A stretch of DNA of 64,000 bases from NCBI RefSeq assembly GCF_002895925.1, contig NZ_NWUO01000001.1:310001-374000 (forward strand). The letters run 5' to 3'. Of the stretch, positions 23,741 through 35,314 are shown piece by piece. Made by a program: the position numbers and the translations under genes. This stretch comes from Mixta theicola. Lineage in GTDB: Bacteria; Pseudomonadota; Gammaproteobacteria; Enterobacterales; Enterobacteriaceae. Below the pieces are notes generated by a model. That model had not been told where the DNA came from and did no database searches. It saw nothing but the letters and a program-made list of their open reading frames with translations. Within the stretch, counting starts at the first letter, position 1. Each line of letters starts with the position of its first letter.

Positions 23741-23893
23741 TTCCCGTCACCACTGTCAGATCGGTTGATTATGAATAGGCTATCGGTTTTATCACTGCCA
23801 CCGGCAGGCTGCAAACATTTATCCGGGCGCGATCACATTTTCCAGCCTCCTGCCGCAACAGCTTGTATGGCGAAAGCAAAGCGGTACGATATT

Positions 23894-24040
23894 TTATGAG
23901 GTTCCACGCCGAGCGAAACGCTGGAACCAGAAAGAAAATAATAATTTTGCCACCATACCGGGAATGAAATCGCCGCCCGCTAATAGCGCCAGCGGTAGAA
24001 AATACGTATCATTGCGCGCTTTACGCTCAACCAACATCAT
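23894..24040 (-). CDS. Possible small membrane protein in serC-ycaO gap (unrecognised)
   Basis: The 312-bp gap between serC and ycaO holds an open frame on the minus strand of up to 48 residues from ATG 24040, beginning MMLVERKARNDTYFLPLAL and ending in a basic tail (FQRFARRGTS). The middle is hydrophobic (LPLALLAGGDFIPGMVAKLL, FSFW), as in small single-pass membrane proteins. No convincing RBS is visible and I recognise no family. The gap must also carry the serC and ycaO promoters. E. coli has ycaP in this position; no trace of it is seen here. Confidence 0.25.
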   Translation of the reverse strand: MMLVERKARNDTYFLPLALLAGGDFIPGMVAKLLFSFWFQRFARRGTS

Positions 24041-24052
24041 ATAGTAGGCTAC

Positions 24053-25810
24053 ATGACTCAAACCTTTATCCCAGGCAAAGACGCCGCGCTGGAAGATTCT
24101 ATTACACGCTTCCAACAGAAGCTGCAGGACTTTGGCTTCAATATTGAAGAAGCCTCCTGGCTAAATCCTGTGCCCCACGTCTGGTCGGTGCATATTCGCG
24201 ACCGCGATTGCCCGCTTTGCTTTACGAATGGTAAAGGCGCAAGTAAGAAGGCTGCGCTGGCTTCCGCGCTGGGTGAGTATTTCGAACGCTTATCGACGAA
24301 CTACTTCTTCGCTGACTTCTGGTTAGGCGAAACCATCGCCAACGGCGAATTTGTTCATTATCCCAATGAAAAATGGTTCCCATTGCCGGATGACGACAGC
24401 CTGCCGGAAGGCATTTTGGATCCCCGCCTGCGCCAGTTTTACGATCCGGAAAATGAGCTGAGCGCCAGCGATCTTATCGATCTGCAGTCAGGTAATGCCG
24501 ATCGCGGGATTTGTGCCCTGCCTTTCACCCGCCAGTCTGACGATCGGACGGTGTATATTCCCATGAATATCATCGGCAACCTGTATGTTTCTAACGGCAT
24601 GTCCGCAGGTAATACGCGTAATGAAGCGCGCGTACAGGGCCTGTCTGAAGTGTTTGAGCGCTATGTAAAAAACCGCATTATCGCGGAAGCGATCAGTCTG
24701 CCGGCTATCCCGCAGAACGTACTGGATCGCTATCCAGGAGTGGTAGAAGCCATTAACAGCCTTGAGGCTGAAGGCTTCCCGATTTTTGCTTATGACGCCT
24801 CGTTAGGCGGCAAATATCCGGTTATTTGCGTGGTGTTATTTAATCCGACCAATGGCACCTGCTTCGCTTCATTCGGCGCTCATCCTGATTTTGGCGTGGC
24901 GCTGGAGCGTACCGTAACTGAACTGCTGCAGGGGCGTAGTCTCAAAGATCTGGATGTCTTTACGCCGCCGACTTTTGATGATGAAGAAGTGGCGGAACAT
25001 GCCAACCTGGAAACGCACTTCATCGATTCCAGCGGTTCGATTTCATGGGATTTGTTCAAAGAAGAAGCCGATTATCCGTTTGTAGACTGGCGCTTTGATG
25101 GCAGCACAGAAGAAGAATTCGCTACGCTTATGGCCATTTTTAAGGCCGAAGATCAAGAAGTTTATATTGCGGATTATGAACATCTGGACGTTTACGCCTG
25201 CCGTATTATTGTTCCCGGCATGTCAGATATTTATCCGGCTGAAGATCTGCTGCTGGCCAATAACAATATGGGCGCAGGCCTGCGTGAAACGCTGCTGGCG
25301 CTGCCTGACAGCCAATGGGATAAAGCAGATTATCTGGCATTGATCGAGCAGTTAGATGAAGAAGGCCACGATGATTTTACCCGGGTACGGGAGCTGCTTG
25401 GCCTGGCTACCGGTAAAGATAATGGTTGGTATACCCTGCGTATCGGCGAGCTGAAAGCGATGCTGGCGCTGGCGGGCGGCGATCTCGATCAGGCCCTGAT
25501 CTGGACTGAATGGACGATGGAGTTCAATGGTTCGGTCTTTACTGCTGAACGCGCTAACTACTATCGCTGCCTGCAAACGCTCCTGCTGCTTTCCCAGGAA
25601 GAAGAACGCGATCCGACGCAGTATTATCACGCATTTGTACGTATGTATGGTGCTGAGGCCGTTGAAGCAGCGTCAGCCGCCATAAATGGCGAAGCGCCTT
25701 TTTATGGCCTGCAAGCCGTTGATCTTGACCTGCTGGCTTTTCCTGCTCATCAGGCCCTGCTGGCTGCGTATGAGAAATTGCAACAGGCCAAGCGTAATAA
25801 CTGGAAGTAA
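24053..25810 (+). CDS. ycaO: YcaO-type cyclodehydratase-like protein (RimO accessory)
   Basis: 585 residues (E. coli YcaO 586). YcaO folds bind ATP and activate amide backbones; E. coli YcaO itself is linked to methylthiolation of ribosomal protein S12 with RimO. The conserved acidic ATP/Mg ligands are in place: Glu75 and Glu78 (GEYFERL), Glu191, Glu199, Glu202 and Arg203 (EARVQGLSEVFER). The C-terminal third is helical and repeat-like (ELKAMLALAGGDLDQAL). No peptide-precursor gene is adjacent, so this is the housekeeping type and not a bacteriocin enzyme. It lies upstream of focA-pflB as in E. coli. Confidence 0.96.
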   Translation: MTQTFIPGKDAALEDSITRFQQKLQDFGFNIEEASWLNPVPHVWSVHIRDRDCPLCFTNGKGASKKAALASALGEYFERLSTNYFFADFWLGETIANGEFVHYPNEKWFPLPDDDSLPEGILDPRLRQFYDPENELSASDLIDLQSGNADRGICALPFTRQSDDRTVYIPMNIIGNLYVSNGMSAGNTRNEARVQGLSEVFERYVKNRIIAEAISLPAIPQNVLDRYPGVVEAINSLEAEGFPIFAYDASLGGKYPVICVVLFNPTNGTCFASFGAHPDFGVALERTVTELLQGRSLKDLDVFTPPTFDDEEVAEHANLETHFIDSSGSISWDLFKEEADYPFVDWRFDGSTEEEFATLMAIFKAEDQEVYIADYEHLDVYACRIIVPGMSDIYPAEDLLLANNNMGAGLRETLLALPDSQWDKADYLALIEQLDEEGHDDFTRVRELLGLATGKDNGWYTLRIGELKAMLALAGGDLDQALIWTEWTMEFNGSVFTAERANYYRCLQTLLLLSQEEERDPTQYYHAFVRMYGAEAVEAASAAINGEAPFYGLQAVDLDLLAFPAHQALLAAYEKLQQAKRNNWK

Positions 25811-25835
25811 ATAACCGAACATCCGTAAATTTTGC

Positions 25836-25865
25836 GCCAGCTGTTTAACCTCAGCTGGCTTTTTT
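25836..25865 (+). terminator. Intrinsic terminator of ycaO
   Basis: GCCAGCTG (25836-25843) and CAGCTGGC (25852-25859) form a perfect stem with an eight-base loop followed by six T. It separates ycaO from the focA promoter region. Confidence 0.9.
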
Positions 25866-26081
25866 AGTTAGCCAAATGTTACCAACAGGATATTTTAAAT
25901 TCCGCTTTGATAACATTTAATCAAAACCAGATCCTTTTAAAGTCATTCCCGTTTGTACATTAAATGCCAATTTCAATTTTAAATATATAAATTAAAATAA
26001 ATTTTATCCATAAAAATCAAAAAGTTAACCAGTAAAATCCAATATATATTGCCATCTCACCTCTACAGTCGCTCGTCCAAT

Positions 26082-26123
26082 ATGATCTATATCAATTTTC
26101 ACTAAATACTCCTTTGTTAGTAT
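26082..26123 (+). promoter_or_regulatory. FNR-type class II promoter of focA-pflB
   Basis: ATGAT-CTAT-ATCAA at 26082-26095 matches the FNR consensus TTGAT-N4-ATCAA at nine of ten positions. A -10-like TAGTAT lies at 26118-26123, placing the FNR centre about 41.5 bp before a start near 26130, the class II geometry. The 190 bp upstream are very A+T-rich with GTTAA elements, compatible with ArcA sites known for the E. coli pfl promoters. The whole 25866-26156 gap appears to be regulatory with no gene. Confidence 0.8.
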
Positions 26124-26156
26124 CCCTGCGACGATATTTTATGGGAGTGCGTTAGT

Positions 26157-27017
26157 ATGAATACTGACAACCCTTTCAATTTATTATTGCCGCAGGCAAT
26201 GGCGAAAGCCGCTGAAGACGCCGGCGTTTATAAAGCGAATAAACACCCGTTAATTACCTTTTTTCTGGCTATTAACGCTGGCGTATTTATCTCTATCGCC
26301 TTCGTTTTTTATATTACCGCCACCACAGGAACGGCTGATATTCCTTACGGCCTGGCGAAACTGGTCGGCGGCCTCTGTTTCTCTCTGGGTTTGATGCTGG
26401 TAGTGGTTTGCGGCGCAGATCTGTTTACGTCAACCGTTTTGATTGTTGTGGCGAAAGCCAGCGGACGCATTAGCTGGGGTCAGCTGGCGCGCAACTGGAT
26501 CAACGTTTACATCGGCAACCTGTTTGGCGCGCTGTTTTTTGTCGGTCTTATCTGGTTTTCCGGCGAACATGAAGTGGCTAACGGCGCATGGGGATTAAAT
26601 GTCTTACAAACCGCCGATCATAAAATGCATCACTCTTTTATTGAGGCCGTTTGTCTCGGCACGCTGGCGAATTTAATGGTTTGCCTGGCAATCTGGATGA
26701 GCTATTCCGGCCGCAGCCTGACAGACAAAATGCTGGCCATGGCCCTGCCGGTTGCGATGTTCGTTGCCTGCGGTTTTGAACACAGCATCGCTAATATGTT
26801 CATGATCCCAATGGCTATCGTTATTCATGATTTCGCGGCGCCGGAGTTTTGGCAGGCGACAGGTGCAACCGCCGCTCAGTTTCCAAACCTGACGCTGAGC
26901 CATTTCATCATGGATAACCTGATCCCCGTCACCATTGGCAACATTATCGGTGGTGGGCTGCTGGTAGGGTTAACTTACTGGTTTATTTATCTGCGCGGCA
27001 ACACGGCGGCGCACTAG
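26157..27017 (+). CDS. focA: Formate channel FocA
   Basis: 286 residues (E. coli 285). Pentameric inner-membrane formate/nitrite-type channel that exports and re-imports formate made by PflB. Six membrane segments are visible; the pore histidine sits in [13 protein letters not shown] (about residue 209) and the family motif [15 protein letters not shown] is in the central loop. RBS GGGAG precedes ATG 26157. First gene of focA-pflB. Confidence 0.98.
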   Translation: MNTDNPFNLLLPQAMAKAAEDAGVYKANKHPLITFFLAINAGVFISIAFVFYITATTGTADIPYGLAKLVGGLCFSLGLMLVVVCGADLFTSTVLIVVAKASGRISWGQLARNWINVYIGNLFGALFFVGLIWFSGEHEVANGAWGLNVLQTADHKMHHSFIEAVCLGTLANLMVCLAIWMSYSGRSLTDKMLAMALPVAMFVACGFEHSIANMFMIPMAIVIHDFAAPEFWQATGATAAQFPNLTLSHFIMDNLIPVTIGNIIGGGLLVGLTYWFIYLRGNTAAH

Positions 27018-27037
27018 CAGCAACTGTACACGAATTC

Positions 27038-27065
27038 GAGCCGACAGAGGTTTGTCTGGCGGCTC
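27038..27065 (+). other. Hairpin in focA-pflB gap
   Basis: GAGCCG (27038-27043) pairs with CGGCTC (27060-27065), with an inner CAGA/TCTG stem. No T run follows, so it is not a terminator. It sits just before the pflB RBS (AAGGTAGG) and may act as an mRNA end that stabilises the abundant pflB message. Confidence 0.5.
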
Positions 27066-27099
27066 AAAAAAAGAACTTTTATCAGAAGGTAGGTATATT

Positions 27100-29382
27100 A
27101 TGACCGAGCTCAATGAAAAACTGGTTGCCGCCTGGGAAGGTTTTACCGCAGGCGAATGGCAAAAATCAGTTAACGTTCGCGATTTCATTCAGAAAAACTA
27201 TACGCCATACGAAGGGGATGAATCCTTCCTGGCCGGTGCTACCGATGCCACCATTCAGCTATGGAACAAAGTGCTGGAAGGCATCAAAATTGAAAACCGT
27301 ACCCATGCGCCGGTTGATTTCGATACCCGCGTTGCGGCAACCATTACTTCACATGATGCAGGCTATATCGAGCAAAGCCTGGAAAAAATTGTCGGTTTAC
27401 AAACTGACGCTCCGCTGAAACGCGCCATTATCCCCTTTGGCGGGATTAAAATGGTGGAAAGCTCCTGCAAAGCGTACAACCGCGAGCTGGATCCGCAGCT
27501 GAAAAAAATCTTTACCGAATACCGTAAAACGCATAACCAGGGCGTGTTCGATGTTTACACGCCGGATATTTTGCGTTGCCGTAAATCTGGCGTTCTGACC
27601 GGTCTGCCGGACGCTTACGGCCGTGGCCGTATTATCGGTGACTACCGTCGCGTAGCGCTGTACGGTATCGATTATCTGATGAAGGATAAGTTTGCTCAGT
27701 TCAGCTCTCTGCAGAGCGATCTGGAAAACGGCGTTAATCTTGAAGCCACCATCCGCCTGCGTGAAGAAATCTCTGAACAGCATCGTGCGCTGGGTCAGTT
27801 GAAAGAGATGGCGGCGTCCTATGGCTGCGACATTTCTCGCCCGGCAACGAATGCACGTGAAGCGGTACAGTGGACCTACTTCGCCTATCTGGCGGCAGTG
27901 AAATCACAAAACGGCGCAGCGATGTCCTTTGGCCGCGTCTCTACTTTCCTTGATGTCTATATCGAACGCGACATACAGGCAGGTAAACTGAGCGAGCTGG
28001 AAGCACAAGAGCTGATCGATCATCTGGTCATGAAGCTGCGTATGGTCCGCTTCCTGCGTACGCCGGAATATGATGAGCTCTTCTCCGGTGACCCGATTTG
28101 GGCTACTGAATCCCTGGCGGGTATGGGCACCGACGGTCGTACGCTGGTCACAAAAACCACCTTCCGCTTCCTGAACACCCTGTACACCATGGGGCCGTCT
28201 CCGGAGCCGAACATGACCATTCTATGGTCAGAACAGCTGCCGATTAATTTTAAAAAGTATGCGGCTAAAGTCTCTATTGATACCTCATCCGTCCAGTATG
28301 AAAACGACGATTTGATGCGCCCGGACTTTGATAACGATGACTATGCTATCGCCTGCTGCGTAAGCCCAATGATTGTCGGCAAACAGATGCAGTTCTTCGG
28401 TGCGCGCGCCAACCTTGCCAAAACGCTGCTGTACGCAATCAATGGCGGCATTGACGAGAAAATGAAAATGCAGGTCGGCCCGAAAGAAGCGCCGATTATG
28501 GATGACGTACTGGATTTCGCTACCGTAATGGCTCGCCTTGACCACTTTATGGACTGGCTGGCTAAACAGTATGTTACCGCGCTGAATATCATTCACTATA
28601 TGCATGATAAATATAGTTATGAAGCGGCGCTGATGGCACTGCATGACCGCGATGTCTATCGCACCATGGCCTGTGGTATTGCCGGCCTGTCCGTAGCGGC
28701 AGACTCGCTGTCCGCCATCAAATATGCCAAAGTTAAACCGGTTCGCGATGAAGATGGTCTGGCAACAGACTTTGAAATCGAAGGCGAATATCCGCAGTTT
28801 GGTAATAATGATCCGCGCGTTGATGACCTGGCCTGTGACCTGGTTGAACGTTTCATGAAGAAAATTCAGAAACTGAATACCTACCGCAACGCCGTTCCGA
28901 CTCAGTCTGTGCTGACCATTACTTCCAACGTGGTTTACGGTAAGAAAACCGGTAACACCCCGGATGGTCGCCGTGCCGGTGCGCCTTTCGGACCTGGCGC
29001 TAACCCAATGCATGGCCGCGATCAGAAAGGTGCCGTTGCATCGCTGACTTCTGTTGCTAAGCTGCCGTTTGCTTACGCTAAAGATGGTATTTCTTACACC
29101 TTCTCTATCGTACCGAACGCGCTGGGTAAAGATGACAATGTGCGTAAAACTAACCTGGCTGGCCTGATGGATGGTTACTTCCATCACGAAGCGGCGATTG
29201 AAGGCGGTCAGCATCTGAATGTTAACGTCATGAACCGTGAGATGCTGATGGACGCTATGGATCACCCGGAAAAATATCCGCAGCTGACGATCCGCGTTTC
29301 CGGTTATGCGGTACGTTTCAACTCGCTGACGAAAGAACAGCAGCAGGATGTCATTACGCGTACTTTCACCCAGTCGCTGTAA
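27100..29382 (+). CDS. pflB: Formate C-acetyltransferase (pyruvate formate-lyase) PflB
   Basis: 760 residues from ATG 27100 ([15 protein letters not shown]), same as E. coli; a 16-residue upstream extension is not supported, since AAGGTAGG sits before this ATG. It cleaves pyruvate with CoA to acetyl-CoA and formate in anaerobic growth. The two active-site cysteines are in IACCVSP and the glycyl radical is Gly735 in RVSGYAVRF. Activation is by PflA encoded next door. O2-damaged enzyme can be cut at this Gly, so a GrcA-type partner is expected elsewhere. Confidence 0.99.
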   Translation: MTELNEKLVAAWEGFTAGEWQKSVNVRDFIQKNYTPYEGDESFLAGATDATIQLWNKVLEGIKIENRTHAPVDFDTRVAATITSHDAGYIEQSLEKIVGLQTDAPLKRAIIPFGGIKMVESSCKAYNRELDPQLKKIFTEYRKTHNQGVFDVYTPDILRCRKSGVLTGLPDAYGRGRIIGDYRRVALYGIDYLMKDKFAQFSSLQSDLENGVNLEATIRLREEISEQHRALGQLKEMAASYGCDISRPATNAREAVQWTYFAYLAAVKSQNGAAMSFGRVSTFLDVYIERDIQAGKLSELEAQELIDHLVMKLRMVRFLRTPEYDELFSGDPIWATESLAGMGTDGRTLVTKTTFRFLNTLYTMGPSPEPNMTILWSEQLPINFKKYAAKVSIDTSSVQYENDDLMRPDFDNDDYAIACCVSPMIVGKQMQFFGARANLAKTLLYAINGGIDEKMKMQVGPKEAPIMDDVLDFATVMARLDHFMDWLAKQYVTALNIIHYMHDKYSYEAALMALHDRDVYRTMACGIAGLSVAADSLSAIKYAKVKPVRDEDGLATDFEIEGEYPQFGNNDPRVDDLACDLVERFMKKIQKLNTYRNAVPTQSVLTITSNVVYGKKTGNTPDGRRAGAPFGPGANPMHGRDQKGAVASLTSVAKLPFAYAKDGISYTFSIVPNALGKDDNVRKTNLAGLMDGYFHHEAAIEGGQHLNVNVMNREMLMDAMDHPEKYPQLTIRVSGYAVRFNSLTKEQQQDVITRTFTQSL

Positions 29383-29400
29383 TCGTTCCTCACGCTAATA

Positions 29401-29424
29401 AAAGGCTCCTGCGGGAGCCTTTTT
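29401..29424 (+). terminator. Intrinsic terminator of pflB
   Basis: AAAGGCTCC (29401-29409) pairs with GGAGCCTTT (29414-29422) around TGCG and ends in five T. It separates the focA-pflB message from pflA. Confidence 0.9.
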
Positions 29425-29549
29425 ACCAACAGCCTGGTTTGCCAGAGATCTATACTGAGGTCATCTGGCAAAACAGACTCAACTTAACGCAGCAGCCTCT
29501 AAAGACTGCGTCACCTGCCAGGCAGGTTTATTTTGGAGAACTCATCGCA

Positions 29550-30293
29550 ATGTCATCATCCGTCGGTCGTATTCACTCATTCGAATCCTGTGGCACCGTT
29601 GATGGCCCAGGCATCCGCTTCATTACTTTTTTTCAGGGCTGCCTGATGCGCTGCCTTTATTGCCATAACCGTGATACCTGGGATACGCATGGTGGTAAAG
29701 AAGTGACGGTAGAAGAGCTCATGAGAGATGTTCTTTCGTATCGTCATTTTATTAATGCATCGGGAGGCGGCGTAACCGCTTCCGGTGGCGAAGCGATACT
29801 GCAGGCCGCCTTTGTCCGCGACTGGTTCCGCGCCTGTAAAGCGGAAGGCATCCATACCTGTCTTGATACCAACGGCTTCGTGCGTCGTTACGATCCGGTG
29901 ATTGATGAGCTGCTGGAGGTCACCGACCTGGTGATGCTCGATTTGAAACAGATCAATGACGATGTACATCAAATTCTGGTTGGCGTCTCTAATCATCGCA
30001 CCCTGGATTTTGCCCGCTATATCGCCAAAAAGGGCATTCGAACCTGGATACGTTACGTCATCGTACCGGGCTACACAGATGATGATGATTCTGCGCATCG
30101 CCTTGGCGAATTTACCCGCGATATGCAAAACGTCGAAAAGATTGAACTGCTTCCCTATCATGAGTTAGGCAAGCATAAATGGATTGCTATGGGTGAGGAA
30201 TATAAGCTGGATGGCGTCAAACCGCCAAAGGCTGACACCATGGAACGCATAAAGCATATTCTGGAAGGTTACGGTCATAAGGTAATGTATTAA
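29550..30293 (+). CDS. pflA: Pyruvate formate-lyase-activating enzyme PflA (radical SAM)
   Basis: 247 residues from ATG 29550 ([20 protein letters not shown]), chosen by match to the 246-residue E. coli enzyme and the TTGGAG upstream; the open frame extends 37 codons further without support. It uses a 4Fe-4S cluster, bound by CLMRCLYC (CxxxCxxC), and S-adenosylmethionine to abstract hydrogen from PflB Gly735. The GGE-type motif ASGGEAILQ binds SAM. It probably has its own promoter in the 29425-29549 gap, as in E. coli. Confidence 0.98.
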   Translation: MSSSVGRIHSFESCGTVDGPGIRFITFFQGCLMRCLYCHNRDTWDTHGGKEVTVEELMRDVLSYRHFINASGGGVTASGGEAILQAAFVRDWFRACKAEGIHTCLDTNGFVRRYDPVIDELLEVTDLVMLDLKQINDDVHQILVGVSNHRTLDFARYIAKKGIRTWIRYVIVPGYTDDDDSAHRLGEFTRDMQNVEKIELLPYHELGKHKWIAMGEEYKLDGVKPPKADTMERIKHILEGYGHKVMY

Positions 30294-30304
30294 CCTGTAA
30301 CCAG

Positions 30305-30337
30305 CCAAAAAAGGGCGACGGTATCGCCTTTTTTAAC
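30305..30337. terminator. Bidirectional terminator between pflA and ycaD
   Basis: A run of six A plus GGGCGA pairs with TCGCC plus six T around CGGTA, with one bulged G. It lies between the convergent ends of pflA and ycaD and can end both. Confidence 0.85.
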
Positions 30338-30342
30338 GCTGA

Positions 30343-31494
30343 TTAGGCCTGCGCCACCGGCGTAATATGATGGTCTGCCTTACGCAGCAGCATGACCAGA
30401 TAGATCAGCGCAACGGCAGCTATCATGACAAACAGTAACCGATCGGAATAGCTCTGCATAAGCAGAGCCGTCATACTCGGCCCCGCCAGGCTGCCAATAG
30501 TGTAACTCAGCAGCAGCGCCTGATTCATCGCCACCAGTTCATGCTGCTTAACCGTCTCACATGCCCACGACATTGCCACCGGATAAAGCGTAAAGCCGGC
30601 TGCGCCCAGAATAAACAGCGCCGGGACCATCGCCATATTGCTGAGCATGGCAATCGAGCCGAGGATCACAATAAATACCTGCACGCGCAGCACCAGCAAC
30701 CGGCCGTAGCGATCGGCCATACGCCCTACCGGCCACTGCCCTACAATGCCCGCACTCACCAGCAATGCCATCCAGTAGCCGACGTTAGCATCACTGATGC
30801 CCTGATGAGAAAGATAGAGCGGCATCAGACCATATAAAGAGCCCAGTACAATGCCGGAAATAATGCAGCCGTTGATGCCAAGCCGTGAGCTACGACGACG
30901 GAGCATCGGCCACATGCGGCCCGGTGCGCCATCTTCCTCATGCGCGGCAGTTGTAATTTTCATAAAGATAACCGGCAGTACGCCAGCGACAATCACGGCG
31001 GTAATCCAGGGCAAAACGTTCAACAGCTCGGTAGATACTTTGCTCACCAGCAGCTGACCGGCAACCGTGCCGAGATAGTAAACAATCATATAAGCAGCCA
31101 GCAGCTGACCGCGGTTGCGTAGCGTGCCGCTGCAAAGTAATGCGCTTTCCACCACCACCCAAATCCAGGCACAGCCAATACCTGCTACCAGACGCCACAG
31201 CGTCCAGCTCCAGAAGCCCTCATTCAGGCCCAGCGCCACCGTAGCGATAGCAAAAACCAGCGCAGCAAAATAGAAGCTGCGATTAAATCCATAGTGCTTG
31301 ATTAGCCAGCCCGCCAGCAGCGTCCCGATAAGGTTACCGGTGTAATAGGATGAGCTCACTACGCCTACCTGCCAGGTGGGCAGATTATCGTGCGTCAGCC
31401 ACAAAGGAACCAGGGTATTAAGCACGGCAATAGAAACCGTCAGCAGCAGCAGGCCGCAGAGCAACAGCACAACGGGACGAGACCAGGTGAACAT
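30343..31494 (-). CDS. ycaD: MFS transporter YcaD
   Basis: 383 residues (E. coli YcaD 382). Twelve hydrophobic segments are visible, with MFS loop motifs such as [14 protein letters not shown] between helices 8 and 9 and ERGR-like [11 protein letters not shown]. Substrate is unknown for the family. The E. coli dmsABC genes between serS and ycaD are absent here. The 277-bp upstream gap (31495-31771) is A+T-rich and holds its promoter and the serS terminator. Confidence 0.92.
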   Translation of the reverse strand: MFTWSRPVVLLLCGLLLLTVSIAVLNTLVPLWLTHDNLPTWQVGVVSSSYYTGNLIGTLLAGWLIKHYGFNRSFYFAALVFAIATVALGLNEGFWSWTLWRLVAGIGCAWIWVVVESALLCSGTLRNRGQLLAAYMIVYYLGTVAGQLLVSKVSTELLNVLPWITAVIVAGVLPVIFMKITTAAHEEDGAPGRMWPMLRRRSSRLGINGCIISGIVLGSLYGLMPLYLSHQGISDANVGYWMALLVSAGIVGQWPVGRMADRYGRLLVLRVQVFIVILGSIAMLSNMAMVPALFILGAAGFTLYPVAMSWACETVKQHELVAMNQALLLSYTIGSLAGPSMTALLMQSYSDRLLFVMIAAVALIYLVMLLRKADHHITPVAQA

Positions 31495-31724
31495 TGGCTA
31501 AATCACAGGGAAGCAAGAAGAAAGTGCGCGAATATTGCCACTCTTGTTTTTAAAGTCAATCTGCCCAATTTGCGCGCCGCACAATTTGCCGCGGGCCGAT
31601 TTAATATTTTTATCCTGGAGAGAGTTTCACTGCATAAATTTCATACGCTAACGGGAATTTATACTGTAAAATCAAAAAGTTAAATATAAAGAAGCGGCTG
31701 ATAACGATATATTTATTTTAATAA

Positions 31725-31751
31725 AAAAGCCCGCCGGAAATTGCGGCGGGC
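31725..31751 (-). terminator. Intrinsic terminator of serS
   Basis: GCCCGCCG (31729-31736) and CGGCGGGC (31744-31751) form a perfect stem. The A run at 31723-31728 becomes TTTTTT on the minus strand. Confidence 0.92.
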
Positions 31752-31771
31752 CTGATAGTTCATAGCGATAA

Positions 31772-33139
<1,368 letters not shown>

Positions 33140-33162
33140 CTAACCTTACCGCAACGTCTGGG

Positions 33163-34506
33163 TTAGCGGTAGCGTTTTGTCGGGCTATTTTGATCCTGTT
33201 CCGCAAGCCAGGCGAGCTTTTCGCCAATTTTGCCTTCCAGCCCGCGGCTGGTGGGCTGATAGTAACGCGTTTGCGCCATCTCAGCGGGGAAATAGTCTTC
33301 GCCTGCGGCATAGGCGTTCGGTTCATCATGTGCGTAGCGATAGGCTTTACCCAGCCCCATTTCTTTCATTAACTTCGTCGGCGCGTTGCGAAGATGCTCC
33401 GGTACATCAAAATCTGGTTTTTCACGCGCATCGCGCATTGCTGCTTTAAAGGCGGTATAGACCGCGTTGCTTTTCGGCGCGCAGGCAAGATAAACAATCG
33501 CCTGGGCAATAGCGCGTTCGCCCTCCGCCGGGCCGACGCGCGTAAAACAATCCCATGCGGCAATCGCCACCTGCATCGCGCGCGGATCGGCGTTTCCTAC
33601 ATCTTCAGAAGCGATAGCCAGCAGACGACGCGCAACGTACAGCGGATCGCCGCCTGCCGTAATAATACGGGCATACCAGTACAGCGCCGCGTCTGGCGCA
33701 GAACCGCGCACCGATTTATGCAGCGCTGAAATCAGATCGTAATAGCGGTCGCCTTTATTATCAAAGCGCGCCGCACGTTCGCCGGATACCTCATTTAACA
33801 GCTGAGGCGTTAATTCCCGCTGGCCCTGCGCATCGCTTTCAGCCATATCGGCCATCATTTCCAGCGTATTAAGCGCCCGGCGCGCATCGCCGTTAACCAG
33901 CTCGGCAATCATCCGGCGGGTGGATTCAGGCAGGACGATATTTTCCTTGCCCAGCCCGCGTTCTTTATCGGTTAGCGCCTGCTGCAATACCGTTTCAATA
34001 TCGTCCGCCGTCAGGGATTTCAGCAGATAAACGCGCGCGCGCGATAAAAGCGCGGAGTTCAGCTCAAACGATGGGTTTTCCGTCGTCGCGCCAATAAAAG
34101 TGATAGTGCCATCTTCTATATGCGGTAAAAATGCATCCTGCTGGCTTTTATTAAATCGATGCACTTCATCAACAAACAGAATGGTGCGTCGGCCTGCCTG
34201 ACGATTCTGACGCGCTCGTTCAATCGCCTCGCGAATCTCTTTAATACCGGAGGTAACGGCCGAGATGCGCTCAACGTCCGCATTGCCGTAACGGCCAATC
34301 AGCTCGGCCAGCGTAGTTTTCCCGGTGCCGGGCGGCCCCCAAAGGATCATTGAATGTAGATGGCCCGCTTCGATAGCGCGCGTTAGCGGCTTATCCGGGG
34401 CCAGCAGATGCTGCTGGCCGATATACTGTTTCAGCGTGGTTGGCCGCATACGCGCGGCCAGCGGTTGAAACTGTTCGGAAGAAAAATCAAGGGAGAGATT
34501 ACTCAA
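33163..34506 (-). CDS. rarA: Replication-associated recombination protein A (RarA/MgsA)
   Basis: 447 residues, as in E. coli RarA. AAA+ ATPase acting at stalled forks, related to clamp loaders and Mgs1/WRNIP1. Walker A is [14 protein letters not shown] and Walker [17 protein letters not shown], both in the N-terminal half; sensor motif [17 protein letters not shown] follows. The C-terminal domain carries the tetramerisation region. It lies 6 bp from lolA, so the two are co-transcribed. Confidence 0.97.
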   Translation of the reverse strand: MSNLSLDFSSEQFQPLAARMRPTTLKQYIGQQHLLAPDKPLTRAIEAGHLHSMILWGPPGTGKTTLAELIGRYGNADVERISAVTSGIKEIREAIERARQNRQAGRRTILFVDEVHRFNKSQQDAFLPHIEDGTITFIGATTENPSFELNSALLSRARVYLLKSLTADDIETVLQQALTDKERGLGKENIVLPESTRRMIAELVNGDARRALNTLEMMADMAESDAQGQRELTPQLLNEVSGERAARFDNKGDRYYDLISALHKSVRGSAPDAALYWYARIITAGGDPLYVARRLLAIASEDVGNADPRAMQVAIAAWDCFTRVGPAEGERAIAQAIVYLACAPKSNAVYTAFKAAMRDAREKPDFDVPEHLRNAPTKLMKEMGLGKAYRYAHDEPNAYAAGEDYFPAEMAQTRYYQPTSRGLEGKIGEKLAWLAEQDQNSPTKRYR

Positions 34507-34513
34507 CTCAACC

Positions 34514-35125
34514 TCACTGACGTTGATCGTCTACCGTCACCCCTTTCGGTGGCGTAAAGGTGAATTTATCCGCGCTGACCGGCCCGTTATTTTGGCTTTT
34601 CAACACGTAGCTGCTGCGCTGCCCATCCTGTTCAATGGCGCTGAACTGATTAATTGTGCCGTTACCAGAAACATTAATCATAAACTGTTTCAGGTTACCG
34701 GCATCCGCTTTCGGCGTCAGTTCAAAATTGTCGCCCTGCTGTTTTACATTGTACTGTTTCCAGTCGCTGCGCTGATTACGGGCAATCAGCATAAATGGCG
34801 TATTGCTGGTGGCGCTGTTCAGCCAGGTCGCACTTACCTGCTCAACAAACGGATTGTAAAACCACAGGGTTTTACCGTCTGAAATAATAACGCTCTCATC
34901 CGGCGCGGTCATATGCCAGTTAAACAGGTTGGGACGCTTTACCCACAGTTCCCCTTCACCTTCCTGAACATTCGATCCGCTGTTGTCGGTAACCTTCTGG
35001 CTAAAGCTGGCATGAAAGCTGCTGACTTTATCCAGACGCTGCTGTAATTCACTGGAAGCATCGGCCAGCGCGCCAGCGGAGGTCAACGCGGTAAGTAAAC
35101 CGCAAGCAAGTACTAATTTTTTCAT
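34514..35125 (-). CDS. lolA: Outer-membrane lipoprotein carrier LolA
   Basis: 203 residues (E. coli 203). Periplasmic chaperone carrying lipoproteins from the LolCDE complex to LolB. A Sec signal peptide of 21 residues ([21 protein letters not shown]) is inferred, written here only to its cleavage site after ALA. The mature part shows [20 protein letters not shown] and [14 protein letters not shown], family blocks of the hydrophobic half-barrel. Between ftsK and rarA as in E. coli. Confidence 0.97.
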   Translation of the reverse strand: MKKLVLACGLLTALTSAGALADASSELQQRLDKVSSFHASFSQKVTDNSGSNVQEGEGELWVKRPNLFNWHMTAPDESVIISDGKTLWFYNPFVEQVSATWLNSATSNTPFMLIARNQRSDWKQYNVKQQGDNFELTPKADAGNLKQFMINVSGNGTINQFSAIEQDGQRSSYVLKSQNNGPVSADKFTFTPPKGVTVDDQRQ

Positions 35126-35260
35126 GACTACCGATTCCTTTTTAAGTCGTTATATTCCGCATCAGGCGGCCTTATTACACATTAGACTGACAATACGCTT
35201 CCTGACAGGAGAAAATACTGAAAGGGTCACGACCAGCCGCCTCTGATGCTTAAATAAACA

Positions 35261-35284
35261 ACGGGCCGGTAAAAGCCGGCCCGT
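35261..35284 (-). terminator. Intrinsic terminator of ftsK
   Basis: ACGGGCCGG (35261-35269) and CCGGCCCGT (35276-35284) form a perfect nine-pair stem, followed on the minus strand by U-rich TTGTTTATTT. Confidence 0.8.
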
Positions 35285-35314
35285 ATAACTTCTGACAGCG
35301 CAAACGCCGTTTTA

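Noticed and set aside
24053-25810. YcaO as part of a ribosomally made peptide (RiPP) cluster
   Set aside because: No precursor peptide, protease or exporter is adjacent and the gene matches the stand-alone enterobacterial YcaO in full.
26084-26095. CTATATC half-site before focA resembling the LysR operator arm
   Set aside because: Only one arm is present, and the bases are better explained as an FNR dyad.
28285-29265. 326-codon open frame on the minus strand opposite pflB
   Set aside because: Shadow of the strongly biased pflB codons; no RBS or family.
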